Origin: Lachnospiraceae bacterium | Lineage (GTDB): Bacteria > Bacillota_A > Clostridia > Lachnospirales > Lachnospiraceae | Length of the DNA: 64,000 bases | Direction of reading: 5' to 3' | Assembly: GCA_009911175.1 (NCBI GenBank) | Contig: QXWX01000013.1 | Coordinates: forward strand, 39,518 to 103,517 | Shown here: piece by piece, positions 17,750 to 27,879 of the stretch | How the letters are laid out: each line of letters starts with the position of its first letter | Position numbering within the stretch: position 1 is the stretch's first letter | Notes under the pieces: model-generated | Database searches by the model: none | Told to the model about the DNA's origin: nothing | Seen by the model: only the letters and a program-made list of their open reading frames with translations | Program-made: the position numbers and the translations under genes

Positions 17750-19005
17750 CAAGTATGATACAGATATTTTTCGGACTGGCCGATCTGGCGTCACTGGTGG
17801 GCTGTGCCTGGATCATAGTACGTTCCATTCCCTCCGACCGGGAAGAAAGCCGCTGGAAAAAGATTCTTGGCTGGATGGGCTATGCAGCAGTCACGGTTTT
17901 TGTCCCCATGTTCTGGCGGAATGACACGCTGACTATGGGAGCAGTCTGCCTTTACTATGTTGTGATGGCTAGGCTGCTGTATTTTCGGGGCAGGCAGGGG
18001 ATCGCATATCAGATCATCTTCTGCGTTATTCTGCTGGCTACCGAGCTTACAGGCACCTTTGCGGCACGCTATGTCTGGCTGGTAATGCAGCTGGAAGGGA
18101 TCGTGGTATACAGTGTCCTGGTGGTGTCACGGGTATTTCTGCTTCTTGTGGGAACTTTGATACTGCGTATGATCATACACAGAAGGCTGGCGGACGTACA
18201 GTATATCAAAATCCACGGGATGGTCATCGTCCCCGTGGCCAGTATGGTACTTTTATTCCTGTATCTGGTGGCAAGCGATATCTTTCTTGTCAGATACGGA
18301 TATTACTGGATTGTGATCTATGCCGCACTTTTGCTGGTCATTAATCTGTACTGCCTGTATTTCTGGTATGATGTGGCAAAAAGCGGAGAATTGAAGCATT
18401 CGCTTTTGATGATGCAGCAGCAGAGGGAGCTGACGCTGCAGTATTATGAAGAACTGGAGGAGAATTATAACCGTTCCAGGAAGATCATCCACGATATCCG
18501 GAACCATCTGCATGTGATCGAGCAAAGCAGCAGGATCGAAGACAGACCTTATATCGAGGATGTGCATGCAATGCTTAATTCTATGGGAATGAAATTTTAT
18601 ACGGAAAATCGGATGCTCAATATTGTGCTGAATGATAAGCTGAAAATCTTTTCCCAGGATCAGGTACAGTGCAGCTTAGGTGGCGTGGGACTGGACTTTA
18701 TCTCAGATCTGGATATCACCACGATCTTTGCCAATCTCCTGGATAATGCGGCGGAGGAAGGCAGAGGAAAACCAGAGTTCTGGCTTAGGATCCGTGCAGA
18801 ACAGATTCAGGATTTTATCCTCGTTAAAATGGAAAATCCCTATGCAGAATGTCCGGCAAATGGAAGATCATCCAAACCAGGACATGAAGGGCTGGGGCTG
18901 CAGAATGTCCGGCAGGCACTGGAAAAATACCAGGGGGATATGGAGATACGGAAGGCAGAAGGTTTTTTTTCGGTGACGCTTCTGTTTGCGGTGCAGGAGG
19001 AGTAG
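17746..19005 (+). CDS. Sensor histidine kinase with GHKL ATPase domain (AgrC-like)
   Basis: A 420-residue membrane kinase. Residues about 1-220 contain six to seven hydrophobic helices and no obvious extracellular domain, as in quorum-sensing kinases. The phospho-acceptor His is in KIIHDIRNHLHVI (about 245-257). The ATPase has an N-box NLLDNAAEEG and a G-box GHEGLGLQNVRQAL. The start at 17746 overlaps the stop of the response regulator gene. A T8 tract (18963-18970) close to the 3' end encodes Phe-Phe and is a slippage-prone site. No peptide-pheromone gene is visible next to it. Confidence 0.92.
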   Translation: MTSMIQIFFGLADLASLVGCAWIIVRSIPSDREESRWKKILGWMGYAAVTVFVPMFWRNDTLTMGAVCLYYVVMARLLYFRGRQGIAYQIIFCVILLATELTGTFAARYVWLVMQLEGIVVYSVLVVSRVFLLLVGTLILRMIIHRRLADVQYIKIHGMVIVPVASMVLLFLYLVASDIFLVRYGYYWIVIYAALLLVINLYCLYFWYDVAKSGELKHSLLMMQQQRELTLQYYEELEENYNRSRKIIHDIRNHLHVIEQSSRIEDRPYIEDVHAMLNSMGMKFYTENRMLNIVLNDKLKIFSQDQVQCSLGGVGLDFISDLDITTIFANLLDNAAEEGRGKPEFWLRIRAEQIQDFILVKMENPYAECPANGRSSKPGHEGLGLQNVRQALEKYQGDMEIRKAEGFFSVTLLFAVQEE

Positions 19006-19103
19006 TGCATTGCTGCATTTATATCCGGGCTGACATTGTGCGATATTTCGGAATGCAGAATGTATGGATCACTGTATTTTAGCTTATACGGGGAGGTCAA
19101 AAC

Positions 19104-19568
19104 ATGATGAGCGGTATCATAGAAAGAATGATAGATCTGGCAGGACTGCTGGAGCGGTTGGCAGGGCTGCTGACGGGTCTGTTCATGGTGATCTGTTTGC
19201 TGACAGGCTGTCAGTCTTTGGGAACGGAGCTGCCGGATTCCTTTGATAAAGAAGGGATGGAGGAGAAAGTGCTGTGCGCCATTGGCTGCTTTAACGAGAA
19301 GGATTATCAGAGCATCCTGGATATGGGCTGTACGGAATTTCAGGAGTTTCTGACGGCCGAGGAATTTGCGGAACAATGTGATCCGATGCTGGACAAACGA
19401 GGGGAGTTCCGGGAGATCGTAAAGACCGTTTCCATGGGCTGCAAGAATGAGGAGGGGGAAGCGGAATACGCAGGGTTCATACTGGTTGCGGATTATGAGG
19501 GTGGAAGGATCTGCTTCAATATTACGATCAATCAAAACATGGAACTGATGGAATTTTTAGTTCGATAG
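19104..19568 (+). CDS. Small lipoprotein, DUF3887-like
   Basis: A 154-residue protein with a lipobox LLTGC (Cys36) after a hydrophobic segment, so it should be lipid-anchored outside the membrane. The mature part (EEKVLCAIGCFNEKDYQSIL, later YAGFILVADYEGGRICFNI) looks like the small alpha/beta fold of DUF3887 lipoproteins. The n-region is unusually long (about 20 residues) and partly amphipathic; a start at the second Met is equally possible. GGGGAGG precedes the start. It lies between the two-component genes and the CPBP gene. Confidence 0.7.
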   Translation: MMSGIIERMIDLAGLLERLAGLLTGLFMVICLLTGCQSLGTELPDSFDKEGMEEKVLCAIGCFNEKDYQSILDMGCTEFQEFLTAEEFAEQCDPMLDKRGEFREIVKTVSMGCKNEEGEAEYAGFILVADYEGGRICFNITINQNMELMEFLVR

Positions 19569-19581
19569 AATCGGGAGGAAA

Positions 19582-20574
19582 ATGAGAATGAAATTATCAC
19601 AGATTGAAAAGAAACAGTTAGGTATTTATGTGCTTATAGCATACGGCATCACATTTTTGATGGGGCTGCCGATGGGGTTGGGCTGCGATCGGGGACTGGA
19701 TGTCAGTGTATTCCCCAATGCACAGATGCTGTATCCGGCAGCAGGAGTCATGCTGGCGTATCTGATAACGGAAAAAGGAAAAGCTGAGCTGCCGAAACGG
19801 TTTTTTGTTACATATCTTGCAGTTACGGTACTGATGCTGGCCAGTGCTGTCGGAAGTGTGTTCCTGCCGGATATCGCCTGGATGGCAGTCTGCAATCTGA
19901 TCCTGGTCGGCGGAAGTGTACTGGCGTGGATCATGCTGCTTACGGAAAAGAAGGAAAAGCGGATCGCTTATGGCTTGAAGGGGAAGGATATAAAAGCATC
20001 TGTATTCTGTGTACTGTTGTTCATAGGTCTCTACCTGCTTCGGGCGATTCTTTCCTATGCGGTATCCGGGCAGATATCCGCAGTGGGAGAGATCGCGGGG
20101 AATCCCATGACCTGGATTATGGCAGGATCTCTGATCATCAATTTCTTCCTGGTATTTATCGCCTTTTTCGGGGAGGAATATGGATGGCGGTATTATCTGC
20201 AGCCGCTGCTGCAGTCCCGCTTTGGAAAGCGATGGGGCGTGATCCTTCTGGGCGTGGCTTGGGGGCTCTGGCATCTGCCGGTGAACTTCTTCTACTACAG
20301 CCCGGGAACCGGTCTGATCAGTGCGGTGGGACAGCAGATCACCTGTATTACGCTGGGGATTTTTTTCGCCTACGCCTATATGAAAACGGAAAATATCTGG
20401 GTGCCGGTGGTTCTGCATTTCCTGAATAATAACCTGGTGCCGATCATAACCGGGACGTACAGCGCAGACATCATCCAGGGACAGACCATGAACTGGACGG
20501 ATCTGATACCGATGCTTGTGGTGAATGGGATTTTATTCGGCGGCTTCCTGGCGGCGAAGGAATACCGGGAGTGA
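19582..20574 (+). CDS. CPBP family intramembrane glutamic metalloprotease
   Basis: A 330-residue protein with eight or so membrane helices. The three CPBP/Abi motifs are present: EEYGWRYYLQ (EExxxR), GLWHLPVNFF, and HFLNNN. Family members include CAAX-type prenyl proteases and bacteriocin self-immunity proteins; the substrate here is unknown. It follows the lipoprotein gene by 13 bases with GGGAGG ahead of the ATG, so both may share the LytTR/GHKL transcript. Peptide processing or immunity tied to that signalling pair is a reasonable guess only. Confidence 0.9.
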   Translation: MRMKLSQIEKKQLGIYVLIAYGITFLMGLPMGLGCDRGLDVSVFPNAQMLYPAAGVMLAYLITEKGKAELPKRFFVTYLAVTVLMLASAVGSVFLPDIAWMAVCNLILVGGSVLAWIMLLTEKKEKRIAYGLKGKDIKASVFCVLLFIGLYLLRAILSYAVSGQISAVGEIAGNPMTWIMAGSLIINFFLVFIAFFGEEYGWRYYLQPLLQSRFGKRWGVILLGVAWGLWHLPVNFFYYSPGTGLISAVGQQITCITLGIFFAYAYMKTENIWVPVVLHFLNNNLVPIITGTYSADIIQGQTMNWTDLIPMLVVNGILFGGFLAAKEYRE

Positions 20575-20729
20575 AATTTGTCCAACCGCACTGCTGGGAA
20601 TTTGTTTGTTTCGCAGATTTACAGATCCATATGCAATTTATGTGGAAACTGCCTTTATGATTTTGGGAAATGCTGTATGTCCGCAGTATATTGCGGGTAT
20701 ACAGCTATTTCCCATATGTCCGTTCTGTT

Positions 20730-21068
20730 TTACTTTAATAGCCATTGATATTTCCTGCACTGCTGTAAGAGTATATCATAGACTCTATGCCTGATATCCT
20801 CCGGATATATCTGCTCCTGATTCAGCAAGTCCTGGATTTCTTTTTCACCGAAGGAGAAAAAGAGGGCTTCCCCATACAATTTTTCGGCAGTATCCAATTG
20901 CTCTTCAAAAGAACTGCAAAATGTCTTTGCGGCCGCATGGGGAATCAGTTCGATGATATCCTGCCCCAAAGGATAATCCATGGCTGTATCGGCCAGCAGA
21001 GACGCTCCCTGGTCGAAAAACGGGCAATAATCATATCCGAACGGCTGGGAGATTTCCCCGTCGTTTTT
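20730..21068 (-). pseudogene. C-terminal fragment resembling a HipA/CtkA-like kinase
   Basis: From just after a stop codon at 21069-21071 the frame reads 112 residues to a TAA. It contains GYDYCPFFDQGASLLADT and AMDYPLGQDI, then a helical end (EEQLDTAEKLYGEAL, IRHRVYDILLQQCRKYQ). This resembles the end of HipA-type kinase-fold proteins in Clostridia, where the Asp of PFFDQG would be in the DxG-like metal site. The N-terminal two thirds are missing and no start with a ribosome site is seen. The family guess rests on memory of similar proteins. The gap 20575-20729 holds nothing else. Confidence 0.4.
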
Positions 21069-21095
21069 TTATTCTTATCCAAAACTGTCAAAAAT

Positions 21096-21215
21096 TTTGA
21101 AACACAGAAAATATGTGAAAAATAAACAAAAATAGATCTTGAAAGTAAAGAATACACGATTAAACACAGAAAAGAAATTGTAATATATGCTGAAAATCTT
21201 TGAAACGCAGAAAAC
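21096..21215 (+). promoter_or_regulatory. Operator array of the catabolic operon (repeated CTTTGAAA-type boxes)
   Basis: Four related boxes: TTTGAAACACAGAAAA (21096-21111), CTTGAAAGTAAAGAATAC (21138-21155), GATTAAACACAGAAAAG (21159-21175) and CTTTGAAACGCAGAAAAC (21198-21215). The last abuts the -35 by three bases. The same box occurs at 30122-30139, again three bases before a -35. I infer binding by the DeoR family protein encoded at 29031. Confidence 0.65.
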
Positions 21216-21218
21216 AAA

Positions 21219-21247
21219 TTGACAAAAACAAAGATTAGGAGTACTAT
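21219..21247 (+). promoter_or_regulatory. Promoter of the dehydrogenase/epimerase/aldolase operon
   Basis: TTGACA (21219-21224) and TACTAT (21242-21247) separated by exactly 17 bp. The transcript would have a leader of about 100 nt before the ATG at 21355, which is preceded by AAAGGAGAAG. Confidence 0.85.
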
Positions 21248-21354
21248 ATAGGTACATCAAGTAACAACGTTTCCGGCCGGAAAACGGAAGATGCGAGAAG
21301 CAAATAAAAAGCGAAAGTGGAACTTATTTTTTCAGGAAAGAAAAGGAGAAGAAC

Positions 21355-22431
21355 ATGAAAGCATTAGCAAGATTTGGAAAAGAATTTGGAGGCTATCGGA
21401 TGATCGACGTACCGGAACCAACATGCGGCCCCGAGGACATTATCATTGAGATCAAGGCGGCAGCGATCTGCGGAGCCGATATGAAGCACTACAAGGTGGA
21501 CAATGGCTCTGACGAATTCAATTCCATCCGCGGCCATGAATTTGCCGGAGAGATCGTAAAGGTAGGCGAGCTGGTGAAGGACTGGAAGGTAGGACAACGT
21601 GTCGTATCGGACAACAGTGCTCATGTATGCGGTGTCTGCCCGGCCTGCGAACAGGGAGATTTCCTCTGCTGCGAGAACAAGGTAAACCTTGGACTGGACA
21701 ACAACACATGGGGCGGCGGTTTTTCCAAATACTGCAAGGTTCCAGGCGAGATCCTGAGAATCCACAAGCACGCAATCTGGGAAATCCCGGAAAATGTAAA
21801 ATACGAGGAAGCCGCAGTGCTTGACCCGATCTGCAACTCCTACAAGGCAATCGCACAGCAGGCGCATCTCCTTCCGGGACAGGACGTAGTCGTATTTGGA
21901 ACAGGCCCCTTAGGACTCTTCGCAGTACAGGTGGCAAGGATCATGGGCGCTGTGAACATCGTGATGGTCGGTCTGGAAGAAGACACAAAGGTTCGTTTCG
22001 GTGTGGCTAAGGAACTGGGCGCTACCCATGTAGTAAACGGCTCCAAGGAAGATGTGGTAAAGAGATGTACCGAGATCTGCGGAAGAGACAATCTTGGCCT
22101 GGTTGTAGAGTGCTCCGGCGCAAACATCGCCCTGAAGCAGGCCATTGAGATGCTCCGTCCGAACGGAGAAGTGGTCCGCGTAGGTATGGGCTTCAAGCCG
22201 CTGGAATTTTCCATCAACGACATTACTTCCTGGAACAAGAGCATCATCGGACATATGGCATATGATTCCACTTCCTGGAGAAACGCGATCCGCCTTCTGG
22301 AAGCCGGCCAGATCAAGGTACAGCCGATGATCACACACAGGCTCGGGCTGTCAGAGTGGGAAAAAGGATTTGAACTGATGGCAAATAAAGAAGCGATCAA
22401 GGTCATCTTCCACTATGATTTTGAAGACTGA
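21355..22431 (+). CDS. Zinc-dependent MDR-family polyol/alcohol dehydrogenase
   Basis: A 358-residue NAD(P)-dependent dehydrogenase. The catalytic zinc site is formed by Cys39 (ICGAD) and His61-Glu62 (RGHEFAGEIV); the structural zinc lobe has four Cys in CGVCPACEQGDFLCC (about 92-106). The Rossmann loop is VFGTGPLGLFAVQ (about 180-192). The closest functional groups are sorbitol, threonine and galactitol-phosphate dehydrogenases; the substrate here is probably a sugar alcohol or a sugar. First gene of the operon, under the boxed promoter. Confidence 0.9.
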   Translation: MKALARFGKEFGGYRMIDVPEPTCGPEDIIIEIKAAAICGADMKHYKVDNGSDEFNSIRGHEFAGEIVKVGELVKDWKVGQRVVSDNSAHVCGVCPACEQGDFLCCENKVNLGLDNNTWGGGFSKYCKVPGEILRIHKHAIWEIPENVKYEEAAVLDPICNSYKAIAQQAHLLPGQDVVVFGTGPLGLFAVQVARIMGAVNIVMVGLEEDTKVRFGVAKELGATHVVNGSKEDVVKRCTEICGRDNLGLVVECSGANIALKQAIEMLRPNGEVVRVGMGFKPLEFSINDITSWNKSIIGHMAYDSTSWRNAIRLLEAGQIKVQPMITHRLGLSEWEKGFELMANKEAIKVIFHYDFED

Positions 22432-22458
22432 TCCCTGAGAACCGATATACATAGACAT

Positions 22459-22513
22459 GGCCGCAGGTAAGCCGGTATTTGGCTCCCTCCTCTCAAATAC
22501 TTTATCTGCGGCC
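22459..22513 (+). other. RNA hairpin between dehydrogenase and epimerase genes
   Basis: GGCCGCAG (22459-22466) pairs with CTGCGGCC (22506-22513), with a second inner stem GGTATTTG/CAAATAC. No T-run follows, so it looks like a processing or mRNA-stability element inside the operon leader of the epimerase gene, not a terminator. Confidence 0.5.
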
Positions 22514-22533
22514 GCCAAAAGAGGAATACAAAA

Positions 22534-23229
22534 ATGGAAAAAAAGCTATTGCTGGCGCCATCCATGGGATGCTGCGACCTGTACGATTTTGAGAACCAGG
22601 TACGGTTCATTGATGAACATGCGGATTTTCTCCACATTGACATCAAGGACGGCAATTATGTAAAAACCTTCGGCGTAGGCCCGGACTTCATGACAGTCCT
22701 GAAAAAGGTCGTGAAAACGCCTATGGATGCACATCTGATGATCCGGCATCCCCAGGAATACATCGAAGCCTGTGCCGAGGCCGGCGCGGAGTATATCACA
22801 CCTCATACGGACTGCATCGAGAGCGATGCCTTTGTCACACTGAACAAGATCATTTCCCTTGGATGTAAGGCAGGCATCGCCATGAATCCGGCTGCGTCCC
22901 TGGAAGGGATACGCCATTACCTGCCGCTGCTGTCCAAAGTAACGATCATGATCGTGGACGCTGGTTATGCAGGACAAAAAGTGATCACTCAGATGTACGA
23001 CAAGATCCGTACCCTGGTGCAGTGGAGAGAAGAAATGGGACTGGATTTCCTGATTGAAGCGGACGGCTCCATGAATGCAGGCGTATACCGCCCCCTGTAT
23101 GAGGCCGGGGCAGACGTGGTCGTGTTAGGCCCGCCGGCGCTGTGGAACAAGGACAAGGATATCCGGAAAGCGTGGGAAATCATGGAAAAGGAAGTGGAAG
23201 CGGAGCTTTCCTCCTGTACCAGATCCTGA
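22534..23229 (+). CDS. Ribulose-phosphate 3-epimerase family enzyme, AlsE-like (ketose-6-phosphate 3-epimerase)
   Basis: A 231-residue TIM-barrel epimerase. It aligns well by eye with E. coli AlsE (D-allulose-6-phosphate 3-epimerase): FIDEHADFLHIDIKDGNYV, AHLMIRHPQEYI, VDAGYAGQKVI and IEADGSMN. The metal ligands of the family are in place: His and Asp of LHIDIKDG, His of DAHLM and Asp of IEADGS. The phosphate-binding end differs slightly (VLGPPALWN instead of a VGTSGLF type), so the substrate may not be allulose 6-phosphate. Start ATG follows AAGAGGAAT. Second gene of the operon, 102 bases after the dehydrogenase gene. Confidence 0.87.
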   Translation: MEKKLLLAPSMGCCDLYDFENQVRFIDEHADFLHIDIKDGNYVKTFGVGPDFMTVLKKVVKTPMDAHLMIRHPQEYIEACAEAGAEYITPHTDCIESDAFVTLNKIISLGCKAGIAMNPAASLEGIRHYLPLLSKVTIMIVDAGYAGQKVITQMYDKIRTLVQWREEMGLDFLIEADGSMNAGVYRPLYEAGADVVVLGPPALWNKDKDIRKAWEIMEKEVEAELSSCTRS

Positions 23230-23343
23230 AAAATAGAGTGCTTACGCGGAAGCTTGGGAAGCAGGCTTCGGGTATGCAGGCTGTAAAAATACCATCTGAG
23301 AATACAGTTATAAAAAGGATGAGAAAGAAAGGAAAAAAGAATT

Positions 23344-24726
23344 ATGGCATCTAAAACAAATTCAAAGAGCGTGAATATCGGTGCAAGACTTGACCGACTT
23401 CCAAATTCAGGCTGGCATATAAAAATGTGGCTGGTATCCGCTTTTGCGCTTCTGGTATGCTAGTCAAACGGAATCGGCGGCGCGGTACAGAATATCCTTC
23501 TGAATGAGCTTCACTGGCTGGAGGAAGGCAGCGCGCTTCTGGCAATGTGGGGAACGACTTATACAGCGGGACAGTTGTTCGGCGCGCTGGTAGGCGGGCC
23601 CATCGGCGACAAGATCGGCCGGAAAAAAAGTATCTTATTATATGAGATTATACATATCATCGCCATGATCGGCGGCGCAGTCTCACCGAATGTCACCGTA
23701 CTGTATGTATTCAGGCTTGTACAGGGCTTCGGGCTGGGCGCGCTTCTGGTCGTACTGTTCGCGGGATTTACAGAATATGTTCCGGGCCGGAACCGCGGGG
23801 TATGGTCCAGCCGGAACTCCTTCATCGGCAACTGGGCACACCCGGTCTGCAACGGAATCGCATTTGTGATCGCGTTGACCGGAATCAGCTATAACATGAA
23901 CTGGAGAGTTCAGTATATGATCCCGTCCATCCTTTCCATCGTCGCATCCGTCCTGATCGCGAAGAAATTCCCGGAATCTCCGAGATGGCTGGAAGCACAG
24001 GGAAGACTTGACGAAGCAGACGAGATCATGACAAGGATTGAAAAAGAGATCGAAGCCTCCACAGGCAAACCGCTCCCGGCGGTAACAGAAGCTCCGAAGG
24101 AAGTAAAGCAGCTTCCATACTCCGCACTGTTCCGCGGAAAGCTGTTAAAGAGAACGATCGTCGGCTCCCTGGTACTGATCGGTATGAATACGATCCAGTA
24201 TACATTGATGAACTGGATGCCTTCCCTGCTGAGATCACTGGGATATGATACCTCACAGTCACAGTTCATGACCATGTTCGGACTGTTCGGCGCACCCTTC
24301 GGAATCTTCATTGCATCCCTGATCATGGATAAGATCCCGCGCCGTGTCATGGGCGTGATCCTGCTGGCAGGCATGGCGGTGCTGGGAATCATTACAGGTC
24401 AGCAGACAGAGATGACCCCGCTGATCGTTTCCACCTTCTGCCTGAATACGATCATTTACATGTATGTATGCTATGCGTCCGCAGTGTATGTTCCGGAGAT
24501 GTGGCCTACATCGGCAAAGCTTTCCGGTTCCGGATTCTGTAACGCGATGGGCCGTGTCAGCAATATCTTCTTCCCGTTCCTTGTAACATCTGTTGCAAGC
24601 TCCATGGGAAGCGGCGGAGTGTTCGTCCTGATCACCATCGTAGCTGTGATTATTGCGGTATGCGTATTCATCTTCGGTGTTGAGACAAGAGGAGAGTCCG
24701 TTGAGGATATCGGAAACGTGGAATAA
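23344..24726 (+). pseudogene. MFS sugar transporter interrupted by an in-frame amber codon
   Basis: From ATG 23344 the frame reads 39 codons of a typical MFS start (RLPNSGWHIKMWLVSAFALL) and then hits TAG at 23461-23463. It continues in the same frame for 420 more codons with all other landmarks: loop 2-3 GDKIGRKKSILLY, the post-helix-6 PESPRWLEAQGRLDEAD, and about eleven membrane helices. Only helix 1 is broken. An internal ATG at 23545 could give a protein without helix 1, but no good ribosome site precedes it. Possible readings: nonsense mutation, natural readthrough, or sequencing error. It would be the importer of this catabolic operon. Confidence 0.8.
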
Positions 24727-24836
24727 AAAAGTGCGTTTCGCAGTCACATAAAAATCAACAGTCAGATGTGTCAGGAACAGATCGTGAGGAGATGACATTG
24801 ACTGCGAATATCAAAAATAGAAAGGAAGTATCGGAT

Positions 24837-25886
24837 ATGAAAAATACAGAGGCAATCCTGGTTGTTCCCGGAACAATGGAAATCAAAGACGCACCCGTGC
24901 CGGTGCCGAAGGACGATGAGATCATGCTGAAAGTGGAGTACGTAGGAATCTGCGGCTCCGATGTCCACGGATTTGAGTCAGGCCCCTTCATTCCGCCGAA
25001 AGACCCAAACCAGAAGATCGGTCTAGGCCATGAATGTGCGGGAACCGTCGTACAGGTAGGCAGCAAGGTGACAAAGTTCAAACCGGGCGACCGTGTCAAT
25101 ATTGAGCCCGGCGTACCCTGCGGAAAATGCAAATATTGTCTGGAAGGGCATTACAACATCTGCCCGGACGTAGACTTTATGGCAACCCAGCCAAACTATA
25201 GAGGCGCGTTGACAAACTATCTGTGCCACCCGGAGAACTTTACCTATAAGCTTCCGGAAAACATGAGCACTATGGAGGGCGCTCTGGTAGAGCCGGCTGC
25301 GGTCGGAATGCATGCGGCGATGGAAGGCGGCGCGAGACTGGGCAAGAAGATCGTTATCCTGGGCGCAGGCTGCATCGGCCTGATGACCTTGCAGGGCTGC
25401 AAGAGCCTTGGCGCTACGGACATCGTAGTGGTGGACGTGATGCCCAAGCGACTGGAGATGGCAAAGGAGCTTGGCGCTTCCTCGGTCATCAACGGAATGG
25501 AAGAGGATACCATCAACAGATGTAAAGAGCTGGTTGGAGAACTGGGCGCGGATATCGTATTTGAGACCGCAGGTTCCCAGATCACTGCAAAACAGGCTCC
25601 GCAGATTGTCGCAAGGGGCGGCAGGATCATGATCGTAGGAACGATTCCGGGCGAAGTGCCGATTGATTTCTTAAAGATCAACCGTGAAGTGACGATTCAG
25701 ACTGTATTCCGCTACGCAAACAACTATCCGATGACCATCGACGCCATCGCATCCGGAAAATTCGATGTGAAATCTATGGTAACACACGTTTATGATTACC
25801 AGGACGTGCAGAAGGCATTTGAAGAATCCGTACACTGCAAGAAGGACATCATCAAAGGTGTTATTAAGATTGAAGATGCAGAATGA
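24837..25886 (+). CDS. Zinc-dependent sorbitol-dehydrogenase-like enzyme
   Basis: A 349-residue MDR dehydrogenase, the second of the operon. Catalytic zinc ligands are Cys in GICGSDVHGFE (about 39) and His-Glu in GLGHECAGTV (about 66-67); the structural zinc site is CGKCKYCLEGHYNIC. The coenzyme loop is ILGAGCIGLMTLQ, followed by an acidic residue (VVDVMPKR) that favours NAD. Together with the first dehydrogenase it could oxidise a polyol in two steps or handle epimeric substrates. ATG at 24837 follows AAGGAAG; the longer frame from 24768 lacks a ribosome site. Confidence 0.9.
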   Translation: MKNTEAILVVPGTMEIKDAPVPVPKDDEIMLKVEYVGICGSDVHGFESGPFIPPKDPNQKIGLGHECAGTVVQVGSKVTKFKPGDRVNIEPGVPCGKCKYCLEGHYNICPDVDFMATQPNYRGALTNYLCHPENFTYKLPENMSTMEGALVEPAAVGMHAAMEGGARLGKKIVILGAGCIGLMTLQGCKSLGATDIVVVDVMPKRLEMAKELGASSVINGMEEDTINRCKELVGELGADIVFETAGSQITAKQAPQIVARGGRIMIVGTIPGEVPIDFLKINREVTIQTVFRYANNYPMTIDAIASGKFDVKSMVTHVYDYQDVQKAFEESVHCKKDIIKGVIKIEDAE

Positions 25887-25979
25887 CCGGACGTGCTGTA
25901 AAAACACAGAAGTAAAATACAGGTTTGACATTTTATAGGAAGGATCATTTTCAAAGCCGGGAAAATGATTGAAAAGAAA

Positions 25980-26017
25980 CGTATCAGGGGTTTTGCTCAC
26001 GGCATGCCCCTGATACG
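25980..26017 (+). other. Intercistronic hairpin before the aldolase gene
   Basis: CGTATCAGGGG (25980-25990) pairs with CCCCTGATACG (26007-26017); a smaller ATCATTTTC/GAAAATGAT stem lies just upstream (25944-25969). No T-run. Likely an mRNA processing or stability element splitting the operon into segments with different expression. Confidence 0.55.
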
Positions 26018-26027
26018 GCAGACATAA

Positions 26028-26891
<864 letters not shown>

Positions 26892-26893
26892 TT

Positions 26894-27856
26894 GTGGAGA
26901 AAAAATTAGACGCAATCTGTGTCGGCGCTGCGATCGTGGATATTCCTCTGCAGCCTGTCAACCGGGATATGTTTGAAATTGAGTCCTTTCCTCTGCAGCA
27001 GATTTCCATGACCATCGGCGGGGACGCCATCAACGAGGCAACGATCATGTCCCGGCTGGGCCATAAGATCGGGCTGATGAGTATGGTCGGCAGGGATGCA
27101 GTAGGCAATTTTATCATCGAACACTGTGAAAAGAACGGGATTGACTATTCAGGCATCCGGGTGAGGGAAGGTATCGATACTTCCATCAACGTGGGACTTG
27201 TTACTGCGGACGGGGAGCGGACCTTCGTTACCAACCGCAACGGAAGTCTCTGGAAAATGACCATCGACGATGTGGATCTGTCCAGGCTCAAAGAGGCAAG
27301 GCTTTTATCCCTGGCGAGCATTTTCAACAATCCGCTTCTGGACTGCCCGGCGCTGGTGAAGATATTTAAAGAAGCAAAGGCGCGGGATATGATCATCTGT
27401 GCGGATATGATCAAGGCAAGACTGGGTGAGACTCTGGACGATATCGAAGAGGCGCTTGGATATGTAGACTATTTCTTCCCCAATTACGACGAAGCCTGCC
27501 TCATGACAGAGGAAACGGAGCTGGAGAAGATTGCCGACAGGTTCCTGGATTGCGGGATACAGCATGTGGTGATCAAGACCGGAAAGAAAGGCTGCTATAT
27601 CAAGAGTCAGGATGGGAGCGTACTGGAGGTTCCGGCTATGAAGGGCATCATTGCGATCGATACCATCGGTGCGGGCGACAACTTCGCATCGGGCTTCATC
27701 ACCGCGATCCTGGAAGGAAAGTCTTTGAAGGAATGTGCGGAATTTGCAAATGTGACCGCCTCCATCAGTGTACAGAGTATCGGGGCGACCACAGGAGTGC
27801 AGAAGAGAGAGCAGGTTGACGAGAGAATGAAAGAGTACTATGCACAACAGTCGTGA
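26894..27856 (+). CDS. PfkB-family carbohydrate kinase
   Basis: A 320-residue ribokinase-like sugar kinase starting at GTG, two bases after the aldolase stop. N-terminal VGAAIVDI and the GGDAINEA sugar-binding loop (about 38-45) are typical; the C-terminal signature is DTIGAGDNFASGFITAIL (about 256-273) with the catalytic Asp in GAGDNF. It would phosphorylate a ketose or ketose-phosphate for the aldolase next to it. Which hydroxyl is phosphorylated cannot be read from sequence. Confidence 0.92.
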   Translation: MEKKLDAICVGAAIVDIPLQPVNRDMFEIESFPLQQISMTIGGDAINEATIMSRLGHKIGLMSMVGRDAVGNFIIEHCEKNGIDYSGIRVREGIDTSINVGLVTADGERTFVTNRNGSLWKMTIDDVDLSRLKEARLLSLASIFNNPLLDCPALVKIFKEAKARDMIICADMIKARLGETLDDIEEALGYVDYFFPNYDEACLMTEETELEKIADRFLDCGIQHVVIKTGKKGCYIKSQDGSVLEVPAMKGIIAIDTIGAGDNFASGFITAILEGKSLKECAEFANVTASISVQSIGATTGVQKREQVDERMKEYYAQQS

Positions 27857-27879
27857 AAAAAGAAAGGAAAATATAGATT

